From assembly GCA_037176705.1 (NCBI GenBank), contig CM073899.1, positions 6,076,001 through 6,140,000 of the forward strand: a stretch of DNA of 64,000 nucleotides, written 5' to 3'. The position numbers were made by a program, and so were the translations under genes. This document shows, piece after piece, positions 23,071 through 34,244 of this stretch; position 1 is the stretch's first letter, and every line of letters begins with the position of its first letter. The DNA is from Molossus alvarezi (Eukaryota > Chordata > Mammalia > Chiroptera > Molossidae). The notes beneath the pieces were generated by a model that was given only the letters and a program-made list of their open reading frames with translations, was not told the origin of the DNA and searched no databases.

Positions 23071-23482
23071 GATGACAAGCGAACAATGGACAGACACCAG
23101 CAGAGACCAACAAGGACTAAGACACAAACAGTAAAACACAGATACAGATACTGGCATGAACAGAGCTCAGGCCTGACTGATTCAAACCCAGGTCTAGGAT
23201 GACATCTCATCCCAGGACCAGGCTGGGGAAGTAATGCTGCCTCCAGCCTCCCTCCAGCCCCCGAATGGCGCCAAACACTGAAGGTTTGTGCTCACCAGTG
23301 AGATCCAATCCAGACGGCTCATAAATCTGCTTGTAGACAAATCTGTGAAGACTGTCCGGGAAGTCAAGGAGCTCCTCTGAGCACGGGGTTGAGGAACGTC
23401 TCTCAAAGGCCTTCCCCTGGGCGGGAGGGATCCAAGCCTCCCCTGCCGATCTAGTGGTCTAGAGATTCCCACGAAAGGGAGA

Positions 23483-23500
23483 ATCTTGCTGGGACCTCCA
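23483..23500 (-). other. Primer-binding site resembling tRNA-Gln
   Basis: The sense strand reads TGGAGGTCCCAGCAAGAT directly after the LTR. This matches the tRNA-Gln PBS (TGGAGGTCCCACCGAGAT, from general knowledge) at 16 of 18 positions. It lies 5 nt from the LTR's CACA end, the expected location. Confidence 0.72.
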
Positions 23501-23551
23501 AACGTTGTGGCATGACAGATCACTAGAGAATTGAAGTCCAAATAAGAGCTG

Positions 23552-23557
23552 TTTATT
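23552..23557 (-). terminator. LTR polyadenylation signal
   Basis: AATAAA on the minus strand in the presumed R region. It leaves a short U5 of roughly 30 bp before the CACA end. Confidence 0.7.
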
Positions 23558-23634
23558 AGCCGGCCGGAGTCTCATTCCGAACACTCCTGTGACAGAGTCT
23601 TCAGAGATCAGCCTCTATATGCTTTATTCCATAC

Positions 23635-23642
23635 CTTTTATA
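23635..23642 (-). promoter_or_regulatory. LTR TATA box
   Basis: TATAAAAG on the minus strand, about 80 bp upstream of the LTR AATAAA. The spacing fits a retroviral U3 promoter. Confidence 0.7.
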
Positions 23643-25796
23643 CCTTACAGAAAATAGGATCTTCTTGATATAATGCCCAGGGCCTCAGCAATGCTGTATA
23701 GAATTCGTTTGCCTTACGGATAACAGGAACACCCAGGAACACCCAGGCATTTCAAGGTACACTGGGTCACACTTAGCCCTGAGCTGCACAAACACAATGC
23801 AAGCCCAATTCCTTGAGATTGTGGGGGATGTCGAGTCTCTGACTCAAGACCTCCAGGCTCCGTGGACTCTCAGACATGTAGCCGGCTCCCAACAATTTCT
23901 TGGTTCAGGGGGTCTTTACAAAGCAGGTTCAGCTAGAGCGCACATGGTGATTTTCCCAATCATCAGTTATGGAGCTAAAAACAAGTCAGCACAATAATTT
24001 GTCAATCATCAATTATGGGGTTATGAACATGCCGACACAATACCTGGCCTAATTTTCCCAACACCATTTATTGAAGAGACTGCCTTTGCTCCATTGTATG
24101 CTCTTGCCTCCTTTGTCAAATAGTACTTGAGTATAATGGCTTGGTTGATTTCTAGGGTTTTTGTTCTGTTCCATTGATCTATATTCCTGTTCTTGTGCCA
24201 GTACCAGGCCATTTGATTATGATAGCTTTGTAGCAGAATTTAATATATAGAATTGTGATACCTTCAACTTTGTTCTTTTTCAAGATTGCTGTGACTATTC
24301 AGGGTCTTTTTGAGTTTCATCTGCATTTTTGGAGTATTTGTTCTAGTTTTGTGAAACATGCCATTGGTATTTTAATAGGAATTGCACTGAATCTATAGAT
24401 TGCTTTGGGTAGTATTGGCCATTTTAGTGATGCTATTTCTTCCAATTCATGAACACAGATTATGCTAATACTTATTTGTATCTTCCTCTGTTTCTTTTTT
24501 CATTGTTCTATAGTTTTCCAACTACTGGTCTTTTACCTCCTTAGTTATGTTTATTCTTAGGTATTTTATTTTTTGTTGTTGTTGCAATGATAAAAGTGAT
24601 TTTTTTTTTAGTTTCTCTTTCAGAGTGATCATTATTGGTGTATAAAATGGCCATTTATTTCTGGATTTTCTATCCTACTACTTGCCAATTTCATTTATAA
24701 ACTCTAGTAGTTTTTTTGGTGGATTCTGTAGGGTTTTCTATGTATAATATCATGTCATCTGCAAAAAATGACAATTTTACTTCCTCCTTTCCAATGTGGG
24801 TGCCTTTTATTTTTTCTTGTCTGATCGCTGTGACTAGGACTTTCAGTTTTATGTTGAATAGAAGTGTTGAAAGTGGATGTCCCTGTCTTGTTTCTGTTCT
24901 TAAGGCAAATACTTTTAGTTTTTGCAGATTGAATATTATGTAGGCTTTAGGTTTGTCATATATGGCATTTATTATTTTGAGGTTTGATTCTCGTATCCCC
25001 AATTTGCTGAGAGTTTTTATCAAAAATAGGTGCTGGATTTTGTCAAATGTTTTACTGCATATATTGATATAATCATGTGATTTTTATCCTTCACTTTGTA
25101 ATGTGATGTGTCACATTTATTGATTTGTTAATATTGTACAGCCTTGCATCCCTGGAATAAATCCCACTTGATCATGGTGTATGATCTTTTTAATGTATAG
25201 CTGGATCCTATTGCTAATAGTTTGTTGAGGATTTAGCTTCTATGTTCAACAGGAATATTGGCTTGTAATTTTTTTCTTTGTAGTGCCTTTATCTGCTTTT
25301 GAAATTAGGACAATGATGGCTTGCAAAAAGAGTTTGGAAGTCTTCCTTACATTTCAATTTTTTGGAGTAGTTTGAAGAGGATAGCTGTTAGTTCTTCTTT
25401 GAATGTTTGGTAAAACTCCCCTGTGAAACCCTCTAGTCCAGTACTTTCATTTGCTGGGAGTTTTGTTTTGTTTTGTTTTTTGTTTTTTCTTACTGCTTCA
25501 ATTTTATTTGTTGTTATTAGTCTATTCATGTTTTCTGATTCTTCCTGCTTGAGTTGTGGAAGATTTTATGTTTCTAGAATTTTGTCCATTTCTCCCAGAT
25601 TGTCCAATTTATTAGAACATGGTTGTTCATAGTATTTTTTTATGTATCCCTTGCATTTTGTTGTGTCAGTTGTTACTTGTGTTTTTTTATTTCTGATTTT
25701 ATTTATTTGAGTCCTCTTTCTTTGTTTTTTGATGAGTCCTGCTAAAGTTTAATCTATCTTGTTTATATTTCAGAAAACCAACTCTTGGTTTCATGA

Positions 25797-26018
25797 CTTT
25801 TTATTTATTTTATTTATTTTTAGATAGAGTGGGAAGGAGAGAGAGGAAGAGAGAGAAACATAGACGTGAAAGAGACACATCGAGTGGCTGCCACCCGCAC
25901 GAGCAACCAGGGCCGGGGACAAACTGCAACCGAAGTACGTGCCCTTAGCGGGAACTGAACCCGGGTCTCTCCGGACCGCAGGCCGATGCTCTAACCGCTG
26001 AGCCAAACTGGCCAGGGC
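25797..26018 (-). mobile_element. Ves SINE replacing about 150 bp of L1
   Basis: Minus-strand SINE head (GCCCTGGCCAGTTTGGCTCAGCGG) at 26018, B-box-like GGGTTCAGTTCCC, and a body ending in an AT-rich tail near 25797. It lacks the TCCTCGGGTGAGGA tail motif. L1 sequence to the left stops at about 'tttcatga' and resumes on the right at 'ttcttgtttcttgaga', skipping about 150 bp present at 7880-8035. No convincing TSD. Confidence 0.88.
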
Positions 26019-26517
26019 TCTTCTTGTTTCTTGAGATAGGCTTGTAGAACTATGAACTTTCAGGACTGCTTTTTTTTTAACTTCTTCTTTGATCTCAGTG
26101 CTAACCCATTCATTGTTTAATAACATGCTATTTAATCCTCCATGTATTTGAATGTTTTTGAGTGTTTTTATTGTAGTTGATTTCTAGTTTTATGCCATTG
26201 TGATCTGAGAAGATGCTTGATATGATTTCTATCTTCTTAAACTTGTAGAGACTTGTTTTGTGTCCTAACATATGGTCTATCTTGAAAATGTCCCATGTGC
26301 ACTTGAGAAGAATGTATATGCTGCAGCTTTTGGGTGAAATGCTCTGTAAATGTCAATTACTTCCATCTGGTCAAGTGTGTTGTATATAGTCACTGTTTTC
26401 TTATTGAATTTTTTTTGTCTGGAAGGTCTATCCAGTAATGTCCATGGGGTGTTAAAGTCCCCTACTATGACTGTATTGCTGCTGATCTCTCTCTTACAGT
26501 TATCCAAGAGGTTTTAA

Positions 26518-26522
<5 letters not shown>

Positions 26523-26569
<47 letters not shown>
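26523..26569. repeat. (TG)n microsatellite
   Basis: About 23 uninterrupted TG units inside the L1 endonuclease region; it must have expanded after L1 insertion, as other copies lack it. Confidence 0.97.
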
Positions 26570-26571
<2 letters not shown>

Positions 26572-26999
26572 TTTTTGGGTTCTCCTACATTGGGTGCATA
26601 TATGTTTACCAGGGTTATATCCTCATGTTGGATCTATTCCTTTAGTATTATGTAGTGACCTTATTTGTCTCTTGTTATGGCCTTTGCTTTGAAGTCAATT
26701 GTCAGATGTAAGTATTGCCACCACTGCTCTTTTTCCATTTCCATATGCATTTTTTTCATCTTTTAATTTTCATCTGGTGTGTCTTTTGTTCTCAGGTGGG
26801 TCTTTTGTACACAGCACATATATGGTCATGTTTTCTTATCCATTCATCTACCCTATAACTTTTGAATGGGGCACCGAATCTATTTACATTTAAGGTTTTT
26901 ATCAATAGGTACTTATCTATTGCCACTTTTATTTTTATGTCTAGGTTCCTCTCTCTCTTTCTTCTTTTTCTTACAGCAATCCCTTTTACATTTCTTGCA

Positions 27000-27941
27000 T
27001 TGCAGGTTTGGTGGTGTACATTTCTTTAGGTTTGTTTTTTTTTGTCTGTGAAGGTCTTTATTTCACCTTCAGTTTTGAATTATAGCCTTGCTAGATAGAG
27101 TAGTCTTGGTTTTAGATCCTTGCTTTTCATTACTTTAAATTCTTCATGGCATTCCTGGCCAGTAGTATTTCTGTTGATAAATCAGCTTACAGCCATATGG
27201 GAACTCCCTTATATCACTGACTGTCTCTCTCTTGCTGCCCTTAAGAGTCTCTCTTTGTCTTTAATGTTTGCTACTTTAATTATGATGTGTCTTTCAGTAG
27301 GTCTCTTTGGGTTAATCTTGATTGGTACCCTCTGTGCTGCCTGAACTTGTGTGAACTTCTCCTTCAACATATCAAGGAAATTTTTGTCATTATTTCTTCA
27401 AACAGGTTCGCTATCTCTTGCTCACTGTCTTCTCCTTCTGGCACCGCTATGATGTGGGTGGTGTTGCATTTCATATTGTCCCAAAGTTCCCTTAAACTGT
27501 CCTCATGCTTTTTAAGTATTTTATTTTTGCTGCTCTGGTTGTGTGTGTGTGTGTTTTTTCCCTACCTTGTCTTCTAATATACTTATTCAGTTCTTTGCTT
27601 AATCAAACCTGCTTTTAGTTCCTTTCAGCATATTTTTGATATCAGATGTAGTATTTCTCACTTATGGATGGCTGTTATTTATAATTTCTATGTCTTTTTT
27701 TCATACTGATGTAGTTACCACTAAGATTCTTGTAGTTCCCATTGTATTCCTTGTAGTTCTCTCTAATTTCCTTGAGCATATTTATAACCACTATTCCAAA
27801 CTCTATGTCTGATAACTTGCGTACCTCCATCTCATTTAGGTCTTTTTTTTTCTTTTCTGGTGATTCCTCCTTTTCTTTAATTTTAAGGTTGTTTCTTTGT
27901 GTCTCCATTTTAGTTGTCTTTTTGTTTTTGTGTCTATGCAT
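27000..27941 (-). pseudogene. L1 ORF1, decayed
   Basis: The N-terminal charged coiled-coil part is open at 27941-27675 (EKEESPEKKKKDLNEMEVRK-type composition); the distal RNA-binding part to about 27.0 kb is in broken frames. Order and spacing to ORF2 match the other L1s. Confidence 0.7.
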
Positions 27942-30478
27942 TAAATATACTTGCTATGATTCCCAGTCTTCATGGGGTGGCTATTGTGGTTAATATCCTG
28001 TGGGACCCAATGGTGTGGTCTACTTGTGCTACTGAGCTGTATGCTCTAGGAGTGACCTTGTGTGTTATGTGTGCTCTCCTGTTGTAATTGTGCTCTCCTG
28101 TTGGTCTTGATTGCTGTTGTCCCGTTCATGGGTGGGCTCCTCTCTCATTCTGGCTAACTGTAAGGCTCAGCTACAACCATGTTTTGCAAACTGTTGTACA
28201 GGTGCTGACAGGGCAAAACAAAATAAAACCAAACAAATAGGACACAAAAAGAAACACACAAATGATCCTGAAAATGACAGCAAAAGCAACAACAGAAGAA
28301 AAGATAATTAAGAATGAAAAATGAGAACAAGAATAATAAACAAAAAAGAAATAGAGAAAAGATAATATTACTAATAGTAAAATAAGAAGGACACTCCAAG
28401 AGAAAAGGAGCAGAAAAAAGATTCTGAAAGGAAAGAAGGGACAGCAAAACATAAGATTAGAGAGTAAGGAAAGGAAAACAGTAATAAAAAGACAAAAAGA
28501 CAGAGAATAAAAGAAAAATAAAATAGCTATGCAAAGGTAAAAAGAAGAGAGAGAAATGTAAAGTGAAAGAAAGAATGGAGAAGAAAACAGAAAAAAATAT
28601 AGAGTAAGAAAAAGGAGGTCAATAAAAAACAAGAGAGACGAGCAAAAAAAAAATTATTATAATAATAAAAATAACAATAACAAAGAAAAATAGAAGAAAA
28701 TATTGATAAAATGAACAACAGCAACAACAACAAAGCCAGACAGATGAGTTTGAGCAGATTTTGTTGTCTGAGGATCACTGTTTTGTATGCTGATTTCAAG
28801 TCTCCTGGGAGGTACTTTTGTGTCAGCCAATGTCAGGAGCTTTCCAAGTTTGGCTCTCAGCATCCTGTTGTAGCTGTGATCCATCTGAGGATCTCTGAGA
28901 ACCGTTTCCTTCTGTAAGCTACTCTGCCTTCCTCCTGAGGTTGCCTGGTCTTCCTCCAGGGTCTTCCAAAGAGCGTCTTTAAGGTGGAGCTTGGCTAGTG
29001 TAGCAATGGCTAGTGGGCCCACTTCTTAGAAATTACACTGTCAGGCACTCAGTGAGGGGAAATTAATCTCTGCTTCAAAGCCAAACTTCTCAGATTCTAC
29101 CTTATCCTCCAACTCTAGTTCCCCATAAGGTGGCCTGGTGCAGGTTCAAGTTAGGTACAGCCTGCCTACTTTTCTGCAAGAGAAGTTTCATGTACCATAG
29201 GCTCAGTGGTATTGATCAAACAAGTCTTTGGTTGAGAATGTTGCCAGCCCAGCCCACAGGAGGGAGCTAAGCATTTTCTTCTGGTCCCAGACAATAGCCT
29301 CTGAGGGTCTTATTCTTGCAATGTCCTCTTCTGAGCTGTTCTCCTGACCACCACCAAATTGTACCCAGTGGGGGAATCTGGGGCTTCAGAGAATTGATCC
29401 AAACCCTTTCCTGTTGGGGAGGGTTTCCCATCCTGCAGAACGGGGAGATGTGCTCCACCCCTCCTTCCTGGGACTGGCTGGCTGAATTCATAGGGTGCTT
29501 GGATCAGCCCCGCCACAATGCAGTCACAAATCCTAACTCTTCTGCTCCCCGATATAAGTTTTCCCAGGGGGTGCTGTGGGATGCCATCCACAAAAAAACC
29601 ACCCTTCTCTGCAAAGATCTGGTGACCTTGTACCAAAGGTCCAATCAGAAGGGGTCACAAAGTCAGCCCCATGCAGGACTCCTGTCTCTCTGCACAACTG
29701 GTTCAGTATAGCTTGGGCCAAGAATATCAGGTCCATTCATGCTTCCAACTCTCCTCAATGTGGGTGAAAAGTCCCCAGTCTTCCCTCCTGCCAACTCCAG
29801 AGGATGGAGCAGTCTATGCTGCTCCATAGGTGGGATGAGGCTTTCCAAACCTTCACTCCAGATGGTGGAATCCTATCCCTCTTCCCCACACCACACAGTG
29901 TAGTCACTGTCTGGGGCTGTGTACATTGCCTTTCAGTAAAACAGAGGGTTCCTCAAAGTCACTGCTGGGTGCAGCCCTCAGGTTCATCATTGTTTTGGGG
30001 GGAGTTGAACACCACAGCACAGCCTTTCCAGTGGTCAGAGCCCAGGGTGAACCTTTCCCACTGGGCGTGCCGACATTAGGTGTGCTCTTCCCTGGGACGA
30101 CATGGACCCAGCCTCCCAGGCGGAAAGAGTTTCCCTGGATCCCTCTGCTCTCTGTCCAGTCTCTGCTGCTCCGGATTTGGGATCCCTGCAATGGGGATGT
30201 GAGCCCACACTCCAAGGGGATGAAGCTTTGCAGGCAATACTACTCAGGGCCTCTCAGCCCAGCACCAGCTCCAGGGGGCTCCCCTTTCCGCAACTCCCCT
30301 TCTCTTGGCAGTCTCTATGTTGTTGTTTTTTTCCAGAGCTCCTTAGACAAAATGTGTCCAATCAGCTACACTTCTCTTGTTTTGTCAGGCTGGCAGTGCA
30401 GCATTTTAGCTGTAAATCCCATGGCTGGGTGGAGGGGCACATAGCCTCCTGTTATGCCTCAACCATCTTCACTGTCCG
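27942..30478 (-). promoter_or_regulatory. Long L1 5'UTR
   Basis: About 2.5 kb between ORF1 and the 5' end, three times longer than in the 6.4 and 56.4-kb copies. Its ORF1-proximal part (about 28060-28200) matches, inverted, 36600-36740 of the plus-strand L1 (GTGCTGACAG / CTGTCAGCAC and surrounding sequence). The distal part has overlapping open frames on the plus strand, one ATG-initiated at 30102-30644 that crosses the L1 5' end. Promoter role inferred by analogy. Confidence 0.6.
28200..28735. repeat. A-rich / purine tract in L1 5'UTR
   Basis: Over 500 bp with very few C or T on the plus strand (runs of aagaaaag, aaaataaaa, aacaataacaa), that is, a pyrimidine tract in the L1 sense strand. 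The plus-strand L1 has a similar tract at 36121-36570 in the same relative place, so it is part of this L1 subfamily's 5'UTR rather than a random expansion. Confidence 0.8.
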
Positions 30479-31610
30479 ACTAACCCCTTTAATCCAGAAT
30501 TCCTATTCCCTACCAATTTTCTCTCTATTGTATGGAGTCGCCTTTTCCAAAATTCATGGGTACCATATTTTAATAGCTTTCATTAGTTTGTCCTCGATTC
30601 ATCCCATATTGAAAATAGTAGAGTATTATTTGTACACAGTTTAATTTTCATAATGCACAAGAGGGAAAACATTGAAATTTACAACATCTTGTGTCGTCAC
30701 ATAGGCTTCTGACCCCTTGTGTGGACTCTTACATTTTAAAGAGATATAAACACTACAGAAGACCAAACAAAATACTTAGCCAAGATAATTGATTTAATTA
30801 CTGTTCTACATTCTTCTGTCAGGACAACTATTTTGAACCATTTTTATTCTCTACTAACAAAAGCATTAAGTGTTACTGGACTCAGCAACATATAGATATT
30901 TTCTGCAATGGCCAGTTGTTGATGACATTTCAAGCTGTGCTTAAGTCGTGGTGCACTTCCTATTATGATTGTGGGGTGTGCACAGCCACCCAATGACAAC
31001 TAGTTCTGGGCACCAATTATTGATAGCTTAATAACTCTATCTTTTGGCTAAAGAAAGTGAAACCAAATGGTTTCCAAATAAAACTATGCTAATTTTTAAT
31101 TTATCTGATACTTTGTACTGTGTACCCATAATTATACAACACTACATTTTTTAACTCAAATTTTATAGAATCTTCATACATGTTTGAATATTGCACATTG
31201 CCTGAACCATTAGCCATTGCAAATCTGAGACTGTTGTATCTTTTTATGTCAATTTGCTTTATTAATATTAAAATATTGCATTGCTCTTCTTTGAATTTTG
31301 GGTTTAGAGGGAATCTCAGTAGGGAAATTGTTTTACATAGTGAGGACATTTATATACCACAAAATAAAATTTCTGCCTGTAAGGAAAATTTTAAGGGATA
31401 AGGTTGTGTTAGTTGTATAAGGTTGTTTTGAGTAATCTTGGCTACATGATTTTTAGCATGTTTGAAAGATGTTGGCTAGACACTAAATGTCACAGACTAA
31501 AGTTCTTCCTTTTATTTAACATGTTATAACAGAGTGAGCATATGGTAGGTAGGTTATTAAGCATAGTTCAGTAAATATGAGAAGTGATTGAGAAGAATAT
31601 GTCAATATTC
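30479..31610. other. AT-rich unassigned DNA
   Basis: No gene or repeat recognised over about 1.1 kb. Open frames are short. Confidence 0.45.
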
Positions 31611-31619
31611 TTAGGTGAG

Positions 31620-31740
31620 ATGATTTATTTAACAAATATTTGATTAGTGACTATTGTGAGTCCTGCACTGTAGTAAGAATGAAGGAGGAGAAGATGGGTA
31701 AGTTCTTTAAGGAGCATGTAGTCTACTGTAAGCAAATGTA
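31620..31740 (-). repeat. Possible L2 3'-end fragment
   Basis: 'tttatttaacaaatatttgattagtgactattgtgagtcctgcactgtagtaagaatg' resembles the common 'caacaaatatttattgagcacctactatgtgccaggcactg' L2-type 3' sequence in reverse. Diverged and tentative. Confidence 0.4.
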
Positions 31741-31835
31741 AACCCACCACAAGATGTGCTGAGTCCCATGGTAGAAGGGAGCTAATAGAAGCACTTTATC
31801 CAGATATGTCTGAATATAGCTGACTTCTGTGATGG

Positions 31836-32100
31836 CATTAAGCAGCTTTGACATTCTTGCCATCAAGAGATGGAACTTTGCCCTTTTCCTTGAACCTGGG
31901 GCGCTGTGACTGTTTCAACCCACAGAGGATGGTGGGAGCCTGAGACTACCCTGGAACTAGGCACGCTCAGTTCACCGGACACTGGATCCTGGAGATGACA
32001 GTGGTACGAGTCTGGGGTCAACACTTTAAGGGGCAAAGACTGAGATGCCACCTTGGAGCTTAGGACAGCCCGTGTCTGTTAGTGGTCATAGGTGACCCAG
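31836..32100 (+). repeat. MaLR/MLT1-like LTR fragment
   Basis: 'agcagctttgacattcttgccatcaagagatggaactttgccc...ccttgaacctgggg..tgtgactg' follows the MLT1 LTR pattern as I remember it. No internal retroviral region adjoins. Needs RepeatMasker for confirmation. Confidence 0.5.
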
Positions 32101-32692
32101 GTCACTGCTTGCCTTGTGCTGATGTGAAAGATCAAATGTGACCCATGTGGCACTGCTATAATTGTCACAGCTGAAAAAGAATTGAGGTGCTACCTGTTAT
32201 TCAGCAACTTTCTTGTTGCCATTTGCCAAATCAGAAGAAGCAAAGTGGAATTCATTGGCATATATATTCAGAGAATATCTTGGCTTCTGGGTGAACCAGA
32301 GCTAGAAGCTCCATCCTGTCAGCACTAACTCTCCACCTCTGCTTGTCCTTCATACCCACGGGCTTAGCCTGACTTCTGGGGCACACAGCTTTCTCAGGCG
32401 ATGAGGAGAGTCACCCCTTGAGGCCCAGGTGCCCTCTCCTCCCAACACTGTGCTCCACTCTGCCATCTCCATCAGACCTGTCTTGATTCCTTTCCTCAGG
32501 CTCACTGTCCAGTGTTCCCTACATCTGGGATTTGGTGATAAGCTGTTTGAGTTAGATAGGCAGTTTCCTCTTACACACCTTGGAAACTCACAGAGGTGCC
32601 ACGTGGACTTGACCCGCCTCCTGTCAGACTGCTGTGTCGTGGCCTTTCCTTGTTCACAGCCTCGCATAGAAGACACTTAGACCTTGGTTATG

Positions 32693-32695
<3 letters not shown>
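32101..32695. other. Unassigned spacer
   Basis: Mixed-composition DNA with overlapping open frames (up to 108 codons) of no recognisable family. Confidence 0.4.

Positions 32696-32726
<31 letters not shown>
32696..32726. repeat. (TG)n microsatellite
   Basis: About 15 uninterrupted TG units. Confidence 0.97.
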
Positions 32727-32727
<1 letters not shown>

Positions 32728-33224
32728 GGGGAGCACATTTTTATTTAGGACTTGCATACTAATGAGAAATTATAAACTTATAAACATAAAAATCTTAATA
32801 TTTATCCATAGTTTGACTATAGTATTGTGTTTTCATTTTATCCCTTTTTTATTAGTGCTGATTTAATTATTTTGTTTTGTTTTCAATTGTAAGTCAATAT
32901 AGTCATTTAGAATCATATCACAGCCAGGTCTGGGTGATACCCATGAGATGGAAATACAGTAGACACTCCACGAAAACTAGTCAGGACCATGAAAGTTCTC
33001 CCAGGTTGTCAGTTTTGCGTATTTTTAAAATCTCAAAACTATAAATAGCAAAATTCAGTGTGTTCTTTAGAAAGTTAAAGAGCATACTTTTGAAAAAGAA
33101 TACTTGCAAAAACTGAATCAAAAATAAAAGATAGCTTCTGACATCAATTAGAATGCCAAAAAGAAGATAAAAGAGTTATTTTAAGAAATGATTATCTTTC
33201 ACTTAAAAGTGAACATGTGGGAGG
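32727..33224. other. AT-rich unassigned DNA
   Basis: Nothing recognised. Confidence 0.4.
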
Positions 33225-33455
33225 CTGCATATCAGAGAAAAAGAGCTGGATTTGATCGATAACAACCTGAGTTTACCTCTTGGCTCTGCCACTTTCCAGC
33301 CCTGTGATCTAGGACAAAGTGCTCGGTCTCTTGCTTATTATTTCCCGTCATTATAATATCTAACTTGAAAAGTTGTGAATATAAAGCAAATAATGAGCAT
33401 AAAGTGCCTAGAGAGTGCCTGGTCCATAGTAACCACTCAAATATTGAATTGTGAT
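33225..33455 (+). repeat. MIR SINE
   Basis: Nearly full MIR order: 'agctggatttgat...cctgagtttacctcttggctctgccactttccagccctgtgatctaggacaaagt..ctcggtctc' then 'gcataaagtgcctagagagtgcctggtccatagtaaccactcaaat'. An ancient mammalian SINE. Confidence 0.85.
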
Positions 33456-33859
33456 TTAAAAATGTGTGTAGAAGAATGAAAAGGAGAATCGGAATATTAG
33501 ATGCACAATATTTTGTGATTATTCCATGAGATCAAAGGGTTAGAGCTGAGGAGCAGAGTCTGCCTCTGAGGTCTGCCACTGCATACTTGAAAGAATGGCC
33601 TAGTAGCCACCTGCTCAAAATCCCCATCTCAGGAACATTCACAATACTGAAGAATTCTTGTGAAGGAATATTTGGTTTCAGTTACTTGTTAGTTTATTGA
33701 TGTGTTTATTTCAGGTCTAGTTTGTGACTGTTTGCCGATCATTTCTGGTTCTATAGTTTTGTTCTTTTTGCATTTTCCCAAGTACAGACTGAAGAGTAAT
33801 TTCAGTATAACTGATCTGACTTGGTACTGACTAAATCTGTGATTAAAAACAAAAGTCAA
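33456..33859. other. Unassigned spacer
   Basis: About 400 bp, no recognised feature. Confidence 0.4.
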
Positions 33860-33860
33860 G

Positions 33861-34074
33861 CCTGGCCAGTGTGACTCAGTGGACTGAACGTCATCCCATG
33901 GACTAAGAGGTCCTAATTTGATTCTTGGTCAGGGCACATGCCCAGGTTGTGGGCTCGATCCCCAGTAGGGGACATACAGGGGGCAGCGATTGATGTTTCT
34001 CTCTCACATCGATGTGTCTCTCTCTCTCTCCCCACCCCTCTCTCTAAAAATCAATAAAAACATATTTAAAAAAT
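33861..34074 (+). mobile_element. Ves SINE, 'CAGTGTG' subfamily
   Basis: Head CCTGGCCAGTGTGACTCAGTGG, middle TTGGTCAGGGCACATGCCCAGGTTGTGGGCTCGATCCCCAGT, CT-rich repeat, then AATCAATAAAAA tail. More diverged than the 34.4-kb and 42.4-kb copies and without a clear TSD, so an older insertion. Confidence 0.9.
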
Positions 34075-34244
34075 AATCAATTAACAGAAAGTTGAGAACA
34101 ATGTAAAGCTGAAAAATAAATTTGACCACTTTTTTCTGTTAATAGTTGATATTTTATCTGGCACAAAGTAGTCTGTGGCATGCATGGGTCTTTCTCCTTT
34201 TGATTATTTTGTGCAGCTTACATTTATGAAGAATGATTGTAGTC

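Larger units (their letters stand above)
15930..24039 (-). mobile_element. Endogenous gammaretrovirus-like provirus, 3' end lost
   Basis: Minus-strand class I endogenous retrovirus, about 8.1 kb, in the order 5'LTR, tRNA primer site, leader, gag, pro-pol, env. All genes carry stops and frame shifts. One LTR is present (23506-24039). Recognisable env ends near 15930 and no 3'LTR follows. The 5' side abuts an older minus-strand L1 at about 24044, but the other side is not L1, so the 3'LTR and its flank were probably removed by a later deletion. The gag-stop-pro order, a single NC zinc knuckle, a PPPY-type late motif and the env layout are gammaretroviral. Lack of a second LTR prevents LTR-LTR dating. 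Confidence 0.93.
23506..24039 (-). repeat. Proviral 5' LTR, about 534 bp
   Basis: Sense strand begins TGTGTCGGC at 24039 and ends CCACA at 23506, giving TGTG...CACA inverted ends. Promoter and poly(A) motifs sit in the proper order (TATA at 23635-23642, AATAAA at 23552-23557), followed directly by the primer site. U3 holds two near-identical 16-bp motifs (23957-23972 and 24003-24018; 15/16 match, 46 bp apart), which look like a small enhancer-type duplication. An alternative start at 23894 (TGTTGGGAGCC) would shorten the LTR to about 390 bp. Confidence 0.8.
24044..26925 (-). pseudogene. L1 ORF2, 3'-truncated and decayed
   Basis: Fragments of endonuclease (DFNTPWTLLDR near 26.43 kb) and RT. 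The catalytic FADD is intact at 24754-24765 inside an open stretch (25023-24691). The start codon position near 26925 has lost its ATG (GCCAC on the plus strand). The C-terminal third is absent because the LTR junction replaces it. Many frame breaks. Confidence 0.82.
24044..30478 (-). mobile_element. Older LINE-1, 5'UTR to ORF2, 3' end cut by provirus
   Basis: Minus-strand L1, more diverged than the 2.4, 6.4 and 56.4-kb copies but colinear with them. It starts in mid-ORF2 at about 24044, where the proviral LTR begins, passes through RT, endonuclease and ORF1, and ends at a 5' terminus near 30478, where the sense strand begins about ACAGTGAAGATGG. The 5'UTR is very long (about 2.5 kb) and contains an A-rich segment on the plus strand (28200-28735). 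A Ves SINE (25797-26018) and a (TG)n tract (26523-26569) are inside. The 3' third of the element is missing. Confidence 0.88.

Noticed and set aside
23257..23275. TGGCGCC motif as a tRNA-Lys primer site
   Set aside because: It lies about 220 bp inside the leader and only 7 bases match; the TGGAGGTCCC site at 23483-23500 directly follows the LTR end and matches tRNA-Gln at 16/18.
23194..23541. 115-codon minus-strand frame over the LTR end and leader
   Set aside because: It spans the primer site and the untranslated leader; no family resemblance, so an incidental frame.
28154..28799. Long overlapping minus-strand frames rich in F, L and S (up to 153 codons)
   Set aside because: They come from the A-rich/T-rich tract of the L1 5'UTR; low-complexity translation, no domain.
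30102..30644. A 181-codon ATG-initiated frame on the plus strand, crossing the 5' end of the 24-30 kb L1
   Set aside because: It is antisense to the L1 5'UTR like the three ORF0-like candidates, but its residues do not match theirs, so I did not include it in that set or call it a gene.
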